This document shows positions 33,819 to 44,495 of a stretch of 64,000 nt of DNA, piece after piece. Both the position numbers and the translations under genes were made by a program. The notes below the pieces were generated by a model that ran no database searches, had not been told where the DNA came from, and saw only the letters and a program-made list of their open reading frames with translations. Location: the NCBI RefSeq assembly GCF_000276665.1, contig NW_004955404.1:36312431-36376430 (forward strand), written 5' to 3'. The stretch's first letter is position 1. Each line of letters opens with the position of its first letter. Source of the stretch: Chinchilla lanigera (taxonomy: Eukaryota > Chordata > Mammalia > Rodentia > Chinchillidae).

Positions 33819-34186
33819 TGTCTTAGTTACTTTTCTCTCATTGTTGAGACAAAATGCCTGATGCCCAGAATTAAGGAAGGAAAGGTTTATTTAGCTCACA
33901 GTTTGTGGATGCTTCCATCCATTCTTGGCTGGCTCCAAAACAGAGTGACACATGGCACAGGTGCAATAGTTCATGGTGGCAGAACAACAAAGCAACAAGC
34001 TCAAAAGCAGCTGGAAGAGCAAGCCTCTTTCCCTCCCTCACATTGTATGCAAACTACCTGCCCCAGGGCAAGTGTAGCACTCGTATCCATAATTCCAACA
34101 TTGGATCATGGATCAATCATAACTCCAAAAGCCTGCCCCATGACTGCATGAGGCTTTGGGGGAAAATTCAGACACAAACCATTATA
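33819..34186 (-). repeat. MaLR copy 2, 3' LTR
   Basis: A 368-bp LTR. Landmarks: TGTCTTAGTTACTTTTCTC, GGAAAGGTTTATTTAGCTC, CTCTTTCCCTCCCTCACA, TGCCCCATGACTGCATGAGG. Confidence 0.9.
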
Positions 34187-34808
34187 TTCCACCATGGCCC
34201 CCGAAAGACTCATGTACATCCCTTTATGAAAAAGACATTTTAATCCATCTTTAAGGGTTGCCAAAGTCCTAACAGTTTTAGCATTGCTGAAAAATCCAAG
34301 TCCCAAGTCTCAGAGATGTAAGGAAAACTCTTAGCTGTGAGCCCCTATACAAATGATAACAAAGTCAAACACTTCCAATATTCAATGGCACAAAATAAAC
34401 ATCACCATTCCAAAAAGTACAGATGGGGATACAAAGCACTGGGACCAAAGCAAGTGCAATATGCAGCAGGGCAACCATTAAGTTCTGTAGCCTTGTCCAA
34501 CATCTGAAGCAATCTGTGGCACACTGTGAGCTCCAAAGGGCTTGCATAACTCCACCCATATTGCACTTCTGGTGGTTACAGCTCCCATGGCTTCTCTGTT
34601 AGGCCTGCTTTGCTCCATCCTTTCTGCTTTCCTTAAACAATCCTTGTTCCTGGCTTTTCCAAACTTCTGAGTCCTCCAGTTAACCCTTCACTTCACACTC
34701 ATAGCTTCACACACTGTCCTCTCAGAGGCACACTGCCTGGCCTCCTAGGCCTTCTGAAATGGAGGTGGAAGCCTTCTTAACCTTAGAACTCTTGCATTCT
34801 TTATGCAC

Positions 34809-35246
34809 CTAAAGCCAGCACCACGTGGATGATGCCAAGGTCTGTTGCCACCTGAAACTAGCCAAGTATTCCTCTCTCTTGGGCATAGGGGCTGAGTGCT
34901 TGGATTGCTGAGCACTGTGAACCTGATTCTGGGAGCAAATTCTCTGTGCTGCTGCCCTTTTGGAACATGGTACTCTGTAGCTTTCTTCTAAAAGCAGTGT
35001 CTTTTGCCTTTGCAGTTTTGAGGCTGCAAAGAGAGGAGACTTGCTGCTTTTTGCATGCCTCCAGGCCATCTTTTTGATTCTCTCTTTCCTTTTCAGCAGT
35101 ACAGATCTCCTCAGCCTTATCTTTGCAGTCCACAGCCTTACTGGAGCTTCCTTTCTGGCAAACTCACATTTTAAATCATGCTGGGCTTCTTGATCTTGAT
35201 TTCCAACATAAATCTGGCTAAAAGCACCCAAAAATAGCCATGCCAC
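34809..35246 (-). pseudogene. MaLR copy 2 internal reading-frame remnant (downstream part)
   Basis: An open minus-strand stretch of 145 codons, overlapped by a 91-codon frame at 34858-35133. The first part shares the G-A-F-S-Q-I-Y and E-A-Q-H-D-L-K-C-E-F patterns with copy 3, but the match then switches to the other frame, showing a frameshift. No recognised catalytic or nucleocapsid motif. It is the remnant of an ancestral frame of unknown function. Confidence 0.55.
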
Positions 35247-35309
35247 TGCCCCAACATTCGACTGCCTTGAAATTTCTTTTGCCAGATTACTCAGTCCACC
35301 ACTCTTAAT

Positions 35310-35573
35310 TTAAGTTTCACACAGTCTCTGGGCATGAGCAAAATGCAGACAAACTGTCTGCCAAAGCATAATACACACCATCTGTAGTCCAGCACCCAAT
35401 GCGGTCCTTCTTCCCAGCAGAAACTTCCTGAACCCAGTATTTACCGGCAGGATTTCTATCAGCCTTCTGGTCTTCTGAGCTCTGACAAGAATCTCCCATA
35501 CAGAACAGCCGAAGGCGTTCCAGCAGTACTCTTTTTGGCGACATCTCCTAACCTTTCCAAACATTTCCCACAA
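35310..35573 (-). pseudogene. MaLR copy 2 internal reading-frame remnant (upstream part)
   Basis: Two overlapping minus-strand frames (35310-35573 and 35317-35544). The second aligns by eye over about 60 residues with the frame at 54558-54866 of copy 3, sharing L-x-C-x-G-D-S-x-Q-S-S-E and V-S-A-G-K-K-D. Conservation of one frame between two insertions suggests the source element had an open frame here. Confidence 0.55.
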
Positions 35574-35625
35574 GCCATTTCCAAAGGCTCTTGAATCACA
35601 CGATCAGGTATAGTCACAGAAATCA

Positions 35626-35644
35626 CCCCACTTCTCTGGTACCA
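35626..35644 (-). other. Candidate primer-binding site of MaLR copy 2
   Basis: Immediately inside the 5' LTR the minus strand reads TGGTACCAGAGAAGTGGGG, which starts with the TGG expected of a tRNA-complementary site. A leucine tRNA is the usual ERVL primer, so that is my guess. Copy 1 has a mutated version (AGGTACCAGAAAAGTAGG). Confidence 0.45.
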
Positions 35645-35649
35645 AATTC

Positions 35650-36016
35650 TGTCTTAGTTACTTTTCTCTCATTGCTGAGACAAAATACCTGATGCCCGGA
35701 ATTAAGGAAGTGTTACCTTACAGTTCATAGAGGTTTCAGTCCATACTCAGCTGGGTCCGAGACAGAGTGGAACATGGCAGAGGGCAACAGTTCATGGCAG
35801 GAGAACAACAAAGAAACAAACATAAAAGGGAGGAGTGGCAGCTAGAAGAGTAAGCCTCTTTCCCTGCTTTATATTGTATGTGAACTACCCACCCCAAGGC
35901 AAGCATAGCACTCATGCCTATCATTTCAAAATTGGACCATGATTCGGTCAGAACTCTAGAAGCCTGCCCCATGACTTATGAGGCTTTAGGGGGACATTCA
36001 GACACAAATCATAACA
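35650..36016 (-). repeat. MaLR copy 2, 5' LTR
   Basis: A 367-bp LTR. Landmarks: TGTCTTAGTTACTTTTCTC, GGTTTCAGTCCATACTCAGC, GCAAGCATAGCACTCATGCC. It carries a small deletion in the 'GGAAGGAAAGGTTTATTTAG' region relative to its partner. Confidence 0.88.
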
Positions 36017-36021
36017 GTGTT

Positions 36022-38685
36022 AATATATTCTAAGTAGTATATATTGAAAATATCTTCACATTTGAAATAATTACAAATTTCTTTACTGTATTGTAGTAGT
36101 GTTTTCAATTGTTTTGTATGAACATCAACTTGGTATCAGTATTGCAACCTGTAGTTTTTTCCTTTATTGACTTTCATTCAAAAACACATCTCTTAATCTG
36201 CTTATCATTTTTCTTTCTTTGTGGTTTGAGTGACATGTAAAGAGGCTTCTAAACCTTTGTAATACAGACATATAAAATTTTTAAATAATCTTGGTTTTAA
36301 TTGTAGTGGATAAAAATGTATGTGTGGTGATTACTGATTTATTTCTATATGATTTGGTTATCCTTTTAGGTATTTATAATTATTTAAATTTTCTACACTT
36401 CTGTAGCCAATTCCTTTGTCGATCTGATTGAAGAATAAAAATATTCATATAATTTAAAATTATACACTCTACTTATGATCATTTAGAAGTTTTCCTTACA
36501 ATTTTAGAAATTAATCTAAGAATTAATAATTTAATTCTATAAATCTAAAATGAATAGATGTCTTTCTTCTAGAAATATACAAGAATATGTACCCATTTAA
36601 CTGTGGCTATCTTTTCCTATGCTACATTACATTATTTTTAATCATTTTATTTCTATTTCATTGCTATGCATCTTAAATTACTAATTACTACCATGTATAA
36701 TATTTGGAAATACTCATTGAGATTAATGAGTGTATTAATCTCATTGATATCACTTGCTAGTCATTACTTCTTTCATATCAGACCTTAAGTTTGAGAAAAT
36801 TTTTCCATCTTATATTCACTCCTTAGAAATTCTTTGGGTTAAAAGTCTGTTGATACAAACCCCATCAGGTTTTATGTTGTAGACATTGCTTTTATTATGT
36901 ATGAATAATATTTTAATAGCCTAAAAAGTGTTCATCAAGACTTCTTTTGTTGTCAGTTCTCTGTGGTTTTATACTATTCTTGATTAGTTAATAAATGAGA
37001 AATGTTTTTGATTGTCTAAGTATTAGCTCCATTTCTGTAAAAATCTAAAACTCCCTGACTCCTGTCTAGACTTTAAATCCCAGTATGTTGGCCAGAAGTC
37101 TGAGTACAATTTAATTATGTTTCCTATTTCAGCTCACCCTTGGGCAGCAGCCCAAAAGCTAGGCAGGTACTTTTATACTTAGCCTTGCTTAGTATTAAAG
37201 GGATTTTTCTCAATGAGAGACTCTCTCTCCATGGTTTGCTTATAAGAAGTGAGCTGTCAAATCATGAGAGGATCCATGGGGAGACAAACATGTCATGGAT
37301 CTGCGGTTGGCTTCTAAGACTGAAAGCAGTTTCTGTCTGACAACTGGCAGAAAAGATTAGGAGCTCAGTCATACAACAGCTAGAAAATTGTGTATGTCAT
37401 TGATTGGAGTAAGTTTGAAGCAGATTCTTCTCTAATGGTGCCTCCACAGGAGAGAAGCCCAGCCAACATCTTGATCGCAGTTTGTGGTCCCCTAGAAGAA
37501 GACTCGGTCTTTCCCAGGTGACTGACCTAAAAATCAGATAAACAATCAATATGTGTATAGGTTAAAGCTGTACATTTGCAGTATTTCTGTTAGTCCTCAG
37601 TAGCAAATTAATACATGAACTGTCCGAGGTACCTGGATCTAAAGACATGCAGCTGTTAGTTTTAAATCTGGGGATGTTGTGGAACAACTGGAACAACTTG
37701 TTTATCTTAAAGTTCCAATGTACCTGGTGTGTATTTTAAATATTATGTATGTAACTAAAGAAATTTCTATCACTTTCACCCCAAGGATTTTTTTTATGAT
37801 ATGTACTTTGCAATATTACGGAAAGAGAACTCCCTGAATGTAGTAACATAAGAAAAGAATATAACTGCTGCATTGCTATCGTTAATATTATGACTGGGCA
37901 GTGATCTTTTAAAATGGGCAAACACTGAGAAACCAAATTAAAACATGAGTCTAACTGCCCAATATATATTCCGTCAGGATCAATATCAGATTACTAAGAG
38001 CCATGGGAGAAGAGGAGATATAGCAAAACAAGGGGCAATATTAACCACTAAATTTTCTGGCAGATTCATAATTATGGCTGTATTAAAATTGTAAATTGTT
38101 AAATTTTAAAGATTATCATCCAGTGATGCTTTTTTCTGCATGAACGATTTCGCTTTGGGCGGAGAAATGATCCTGCGGTCACTTGATGGCTGCTGCTGCT
38201 GAGCCTTTGCCAAGTGTGGACAGGTGTCTTAAGTCAGAGCCAAGCCGAGCTGGCACACTCGTTGGACTCATTTCCTGGTCCAATCAGATAACAGTCAGAC
38301 CAGCAGCCACACAAAACAGCCAGAGATGGATGCCAACATGTGTTCTTTCAGATTCTGCCAGAGTTTTACAGCAGGTTGCACGTTGACTAATGAAGAGTAT
38401 GCTGTATGGGTTGCCATAGCTACCAGGAGACTACACACCTTGGTACCTGTCCACGAATCTCTTTTTATCTGCAGAGCCAGAGTCTGAATCAAGAGCAATA
38501 AGTTTCAACATCATGTCCTGGCGTGAACCTACATTAGATATGTGATTTGGAACCTTCTAAATCTCTTCTAAAGGAATGAGGTCAATTAAAATAAGCAACT
38601 CATGAATTAAAACCTCAAGACCTTGAGCTCAAACCAAGCCTGCACCTAGAGGGAGTGTAGAACTATGAGTAAACGTTTTATTTAT
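36022..38685. other. Mostly unique sequence
   Basis: 36.0-37.0 kb is AT-rich and possibly antisense L1. 37395-37530 has a weak resemblance to an old LTR 3' region (GGTGCCTCCACAGGAGAGAAG, CCAGCCAACATCTTGATCG). 38110-38530 is a GC-richer unique island. No gene is confirmed. Confidence 0.35.
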
Positions 38686-38689
38686 TTAA

Positions 38690-38830
38690 GACTCTTTTTC
38701 CTCATTCACAAAATTAGGATAATAACCTTTTCTATTTCATTGTGTTGATATAAACACTAAAGGAGTTAGTATTCTTAAAACACTTGGAAGAACATCCTGC
38801 ATATTAAAATTATTATATAAATGTTCACTC
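38690..38830 (+). mobile_element. MIR SINE fragment
   Basis: It contains the MIR-like core 'TTTTTCCTCATTCACAAAATTAGGATAATAACC' pattern (38696-38728) followed by 'TTGTGTTGATATAAACAC' and 'AAAACACTTGGAAGAACATCCTG', then 'TTATATAAATGTTCAC'. This is the order of a sense MIR 3' half. Confidence 0.6.
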
Positions 38831-38896
38831 TGATTTTGATTCTTTCAGTGAAAATACTGTAACTGTAAGGTGTGTAAGTAGTCTCAGAAATATTAC

Positions 38897-38965
38897 AGTG
38901 AGTTGCTCCTTATCATTGAGGGATATGTTTCAACACCCCAGTGGATGCTTGAAATCAAAGTGTAT
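38897..38965 (+). mobile_element. Tigger/MER2-like terminal fragment
   Basis: AGTTGCTCCTTATCATTGAG, then ACACCCCAGTGGATGCTTG and AAATCAAAGTGTA, resembling the terminal part of Tigger-type elements. Confidence 0.45.
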
Positions 38966-38969
38966 TAAG

Positions 38970-39215
38970 CAGCTTAGGAGCATTTGGGACACAGTGTCTA
39001 ATGCCCACAATAAAGGAGAAGAGTTGTAATTTGACTCCCAGTTTCAGAGGGTTCATTCCATGGTTGACTGACTCCATGTAGGATCAGCATGGTAGAGTAA
39101 GGATGGTAGCTGGGCTGTAGAGGAGGGGAGCAGCGCCAAAGAGGAGAGGCAAGGAACCAGGTATAGACTCTAAGAACATGCCTCCATGACACCCAGACAC
39201 ATCCAGAAGTGTGCT
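38970..39215 (-). mobile_element. MaLR LTR fragment, minus orientation
   Basis: GACACAGTGTCTAATGCCC, ATAAAGGAGAAGAGTTGTAA, GTTTCAGAGGGTTCATTCC, ATGGTTGACTGACTCCATG match the LTRs of the MaLR copies in order, at lower similarity. Truncated and apparently without target duplications. Confidence 0.55.
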
Positions 39216-39644
39216 TTACTAATTTCAAGAGTCGGTATTGATGTCAGTACAGGGGTGTTGATAAATATCCAGTTTTCATATCTGACAAATGTTCAGATTT
39301 ACTTTTAATTTTTTGGCTTTTCAAGTCTAAAGTCGTTCCATCCCTTCAACAGCCATTATACTGGCCAGCTAATCAAATGGAAGAGCAGATAGTTTAATGC
39401 TAATCTAAAACTTAGTGTGAATTTCTTGACATACATCATTATAGAAAACTGGTTATTTAAATTGATTATTTCAACAAAAAACTCACAGTTCATCCTTTTA
39501 TAAAATATTTAATGGCATACATTGAGTCACTTATTTTGCCTACCTGTATTTACTTTTGGGTAAGTAAATTTGGTTGATGTATTTTTATAATTAAAACATA
39601 CTTTGGTGCCACTGCACTAAATAGAGTGATGACATTAAAAGAGC

Positions 39645-39830
39645 AGTAGAGCTGGCAGTGATCTTCAATATCAGCTGGACCCGCAGTCTCATTTTGTAGT
39701 GAGAAGGCAAAGAGGCCAACGCACAAATGTTAATTGACCTTTATTAGGCCTCAGATCTCATTAGCGGCTTTCCAAATCCTAGAAAACTGTTTGTCTGACT
39801 GCCAAGTCAATACCCTTCACTAAGCTCTGT
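39645..39830 (+). mobile_element. Ancient mammalian interspersed repeat (MIR/L2 class)
   Basis: AGAGCTGGCAGTGATCTTC, CTCATTTTGTAGTGAGAAGG, AAAGAGGCCAACG and a 3' part with CTGACTGCCAAGTCAATACC follow the order of an old mammal-wide repeat. Low similarity. Confidence 0.45.
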
Positions 39831-40955
39831 GGCCTTCAAATAACACAGAATTTGCATTTTTGCTGCTGAATTTTTATTACTATTCAGAGGGAAAATTTGA
39901 AGTTGTACAAATGCAAGTTTTCTATGACTATATTTATCATTATATTAGAATATTTAAATAAACCTTTGAGCAAAATTAATATGCTAATCCCAGATATTTC
40001 CCTAGAGCAAATAAGAATCTTATTTAACATGAGTCTTTTATCATAAGCAGTTGAAACTGAATCTACTTTTATGACTGTGAGTATTTCAATAAGAAAATTT
40101 TTGACTAGCATTTAAGTGGTCTCGGGTTCTATATCGCTTTTTTCCCACTTTGCTCAGATTGAGTTAAATCCCTTTATTAGAGCATGTTAGACAGACATAG
40201 GCAGCTAAGCATTGCCAATTCTAAATCCTCCCTTTCACAGCTTAGATCAGGCAGAACAGATGTAGAGATTCTGCCAGATAAGGGAAAAATTACCACCTAG
40301 AGGAGCACCTGTAGAGAACAGGTTAATATCCTCCCTGGTACAGATTTTTTAAAAGATTAATAAATATGGATGGAATTCTACTTGACCTTTTAGTTCATAA
40401 GAAGAAAGTCTTTTGAAAGAACACAAAACATAACAAGGTAAATATCACAGAAAGGGCACAAAATATTTCCACAGATTTTACGTGACATTTATTTCATTAG
40501 GTAGATATTGTTTTTAACTGTTTGTGTGTATAGTCCCTAATATTTTTTAGTATAGTATCAAATTCTCAAATTAGTAAACATTTTATCACAGTTTTTAACA
40601 TAACAATTAAGAAGTACAGATATTTCAGTTATACTTTCTCTCCCTCAATTTCCCCTATTATTAACATCCTATATTGATATGTTACATTTATTGCTATTAA
40701 TGAGCCAACACTGCAACATTTTTATTAACTGATTTCTATAGATATATCATTTGGGTTCATTTTTTCTTGTACAGTTCTCTGGGTTTTGCCAAATGCCTGA
40801 GGTCATACATCTATTTTATCGATATTATACAGAAGGGTTTTATTTTTATGAAAACCCTGAGGCACACAGTCATTCTTCCCAACAAACCTTCCACCACTGA
40901 TAGATTTTTTTGACACTCTTTAGAGTTGTGCCTTTTCCAGGATATAGTGCAGAAG
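39831..40955. other. Unassigned sequence
   Basis: No gene or secure repeat. Confidence 0.35.
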
Positions 40956-40959
40956 ATCA

Positions 40960-42780
40960 CACCTGTAATACCAGTATGAAGTCTTTTCTTTCATTTACCA
41001 GTACATGTATAAATTTTCAGGTGTTTTTGAGACATGCTAGCTCATTTCTGCTTGTTGCTTAATATTTTATTGCATAGATGTATCTGTTGAAGACACATTT
41101 TGGTGGCTTGAAGTTTTAGAAAATTATGAGCAAATCTACTGCAAAACTCATGTTTGGGTTTTCTGTTTGGACCTACATTTTCAACTCGCTTGAGCCAATA
41201 ACTAGAGGTTCATCTGTAATTTCATACTGTAAATTAGAACTAGGTTGTAAGAAACTGTCAAACCTCCTTTTGAAGTGGCTTTACTATTTTATATTGCTAA
41301 CAACAATGACTGAAAGTCTCTATTGTTTCCTCTCATGGTTTTGTCAATATTTTTGATTTTGGTGATGTTATTAGGTATGTAGATCTGCAACACTGTAACA
41401 TTAATTTTTAGTTTGCTAATAATATGTGATGCTGACTAACTTTTCTTATGCATTTTGCTAATCTAATATTCTTGGTGAGATCTCTTATACTTGTCTTTCT
41501 GTTTTTAATTGAATTCTTTCCTTGTTGTTGAATTTTAGAGTTCCTTGTATATTTTGGAAAAAATCTTTCTTTAGTAATATGTTTTGAAAAAAAATTGCCC
41601 AGTCTATGGCTTGTCTCTAATTTCTCCTAAGAGAATTTCCTTGTAAAATTCAGCTGTGAATCCATCAAGACCTGGGCTTTTCTTTGTTGGTAAGCTTTTT
41701 ATTACTTTTCAATTTCACTGTGTGATACTTTTTATTGTCTTTAATTGTTTGATCAATCTTGCATTCTTACATATGTTAATCTGAGCAACTTTGTTGAAGA
41801 TAACATATGTAATATAACAATCATCTTTAATTCCTATCATCTTGCTTTGAAATCCCGTATCATTTATATTGTTTTGTTTTTATCTTCATTGTTGTTATTT
41901 TTTTTCTCTTTAAAATGAAACAAAAGAGAATTTCCTTCAGAGTGGGTTTGGAAGAGAAAAATTTTTAATTTTAGTGAAGTCTAACTTGTAAGTTTTTTCA
42001 CAGATCAGGATTTTGGTGTTATATCTCAGAATTGATTGTCAAACATGAGACATGCAGATTTTTCTCCTCTGTTATTTTACAGGAGGTTTATAGTTTTACA
42101 TTGTACATTTGTCTTAGACTCACCTTAGTTAATTTCTGAGGAAATAGGTTGTTTAGATTCACTTGCTTACATAATGCTCTCATATTCTAAAGTACATTTT
42201 CTTTTCTTCTTAAAAGAAATTATACTTTACCGGTTTGCCTTTAAGGCCAGGGAAACATCAGTTGATTTTATTTGTGTGGGTTGACTACTGACGTTTCAGT
42301 TTTCCCCTTTTCCTCTGCGTTTATTATTTACCATTAGTTTCATTTCTTGATTACTGTAGGTCTGTTGTAATTGCTAAAAGTTATAGAGTCCGTTTTCCGG
42401 CTTTATTTTTCTTGCTCAGTATCACATTGTGTCTTTTGGTCATTGCATTTTGTATTTACAATCAGTTCATAAATATCCACAAAATTGTGTGCTTAAATTT
42501 TCATTAGGGTTGTATTAATATATTGTTCAAACTTGGAAAAATTCACACGTTACGGATGATATTGAGTTTCCCATTAATAATAGAGACTATTTCTCCACTA
42601 ATTAAGTGCTTAGATATTTGGCATCATATTTTTGTTCTTTTTTTCTATAGATCTTAGAGATATTTTTCAAATTTAATTATTTATTTCCACCTTGTTTGTG
42701 AATGGTAATAATGCTGTGCTCTAAATTTAAATTATATCATTGCTATGTAAATTATATTAGAAAAGCTGTCAACTTATCTG
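40960..42780 (-). mobile_element. Old L1 LINE, antisense, rearranged
   Basis: Plus-strand landmarks are those of a reversed, old L1. Examples are 'TTGCATAGATGTATCTGTTG', 'AATGACTGAAAGTCTCTATTG', 'GAGTTCCTTGTATATTTTGG', 'TCAAGACCTGGGCTTTTC' (ORF2 RT region reversed), 'GATTTTGGTGTTATATCTCAG', 'AGGTTTATAGTTTTACATTG' and 'TTGAGTTTCCCATTAATAATAG'. The order suggests internal rearrangement or more than one insertion. Noncoding. Confidence 0.6.
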
Positions 42781-42959
42781 TATAGAGTTGGTATCCTTTA
42801 ACATATATAAATTTAATATGGATTATGTTTCATTTTCTATATATGTATATATATGTTTTTGTGTTTGTTAATGTGTGATGAACATGGCATCTTTAATTCT
42901 TCTCATTATTTCTTGAACAACACACCTATTCATATTTAATTAGGGACTATACGTAATTT

Positions 42960-43105
42960 GAAGTTGACTCAAAGCTTATAGGAGGGAGTGAGTAGTTTTC
43001 ATACAAATACAATGACAGCCCATTTTAGAGACCTCAGTATCTAAGAGTTTGGTTTCTGAGGAGATCCTGGACTCAATAGTTCTAAGATGCGCAGGGGTAA
43101 TTGTA
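42960..43105 (-). mobile_element. Tigger/MER2-like terminal fragment, reversed
   Basis: ATTTTAGAGACCTCAGTATC, TGAGGAGATCCTGGACTC and AAGATGCGCAGGGGTAATTG resemble the reversed end of a Tigger-type element. Confidence 0.45.
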
Positions 43106-44345
43106 TAACCCTGAATAAATTTTTATTACTTTTGAGACACATTCTTTCATTAACTGAGATAATATTATATAAATGCCTTTCATAAATGATAATAAATTGT
43201 AAATGACAATACTTAACATCTAAAATAATTTAATATTAGGTTGGTTTTTATGTGATTGAGTGTCTGTATATGCACTGTATTAATACACAGCAAAAGAAAC
43301 CCAGACTATCAATTTTATTAATATGAAGTATATATAGCCTTTGAACTTATTGCAATAATGAAATGTGTCTCTCACTTGCCCACAGTGGTGGCTGTTAAGC
43401 TTTGATCATCTTTGTGGATGTGATGATGTCAGTATTTAAGTAGGTTAGTTTATCTATAGTTGTCACTGTGCAGGCTTGCAGTGTTTCTGGAATTTTTATT
43501 CTTATGAGAGCTCATGTTGTAGCAGTTGTAGCTTCCGGTACTTCTGAATGTCCTTCTCGGTTGGGTAAGATTTTTTCACCTGGTTATGTTATTAGAGGAT
43601 TGTGATGGCTATGGTAGAAGCAATGGTTGAAGATGATTCAAGGACTGTTTTCATGATCATGCAAAAACAGCTCTGTCCTGTAGAACCAGCTCATCAATTT
43701 GAAAGAAATCAGACTGTGTGACTATGAGGGTAGGAACATGATTTTGTTAATATTACATGTCCAATACCATATTTTATGCCTAAAACATAGTATATTCTTA
43801 ATAATGATTATTTTTTTTTACTCGTAAGAAAAAAAGCATATCTTGTAATAAAAAATATGGAGTAACATGCTTAAGTAGGTGGATAAATGAATTAGTATTT
43901 AAGAGTTGCTATACAACATGGTTATTTTCATTCTGCTATGATGAATTTGGTTATGATCATTAAAAGTATAACACGTGTTGCTGTTACCAGTATTTATTCA
44001 GCAACCTACTAATACTTCATCAATCTAATAACCTACCAGTACACAGTTTAAAATGTGATAAATAAATCCCCCTGGGCAATTCCAACTGCAACACTGAAAA
44101 TATTAACAGCATACTTTGTGAGGCTTATGTATCCCTAGACCAAGGGGCAGTGAATAAGAGGAGATTTTCCCAGCATCACTGATCTCTGGAAAGAACTTTT
44201 CTCACTACCAAGGAAAGATTGTGAATCCTTGGCCAATGTGCAAATGATGTATGGAACTTTTGATTCCCTCAACTGTTCTTAATGTATTTCTAAAGAAGAA
44301 TTCTAGTCATTTTTCTGGTCTAACATGACAGCTACCTGGATGTAA
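43106..44345. other. Unassigned sequence
   Basis: No gene or repeat recognised. It includes a unique, slightly GC-richer part at 43380-43720. Confidence 0.35.
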
Positions 44346-44349
44346 ATAA

Positions 44350-44495
44350 TTCATCCATATTTCTTCTCACACCTGTAGCTTTTCATTCAATGTGCATATG
44401 TAAATGCCATATCCAAATTCATATCCCCATACTTCATGGAGTTCCTGGCATATAGTAGGTGCCCATTAAAAGCTTGTTAAACTTTCATCATTGTT
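44350..44495 (+). mobile_element. L2/MIR 3' end
   Basis: GAGTTCCTGGCATATAGTAG directly followed by GTGCCCATTAAAAGC is the classic L2/MIR3 3' terminus pattern. The upstream 90 bases are compatible but diverged. Confidence 0.65.

Larger units (their letters stand above)
33819..36016 (-). mobile_element. MaLR (ERVL-type) element copy 2, full length, minus strand
   Basis: A 2198-bp element with two complete LTRs (33819-34186 and 35650-36016) and a perfect 5-bp target duplication GTGTT (33814-33818, 36017-36021). The minus strand shows LTR ends TGTTATG...AAGACA. A primer-binding-like site follows the 5' LTR. The internal 1.46 kb has broken minus-strand frames shared with copies 1 and 3. No RT, protease, integrase or envelope is visible, consistent with the non-autonomous MaLR class, thought to depend on ERVL proteins. 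The two LTRs differ at roughly a fifth to a quarter of positions by eye, so the insertion is old. Confidence 0.9.

Noticed and set aside
33861..34243. 96- and 112-codon plus-strand frames
   Set aside because: They lie antisense across the MaLR 3' LTR and internal edge, and similar frames are not kept in the other copies.
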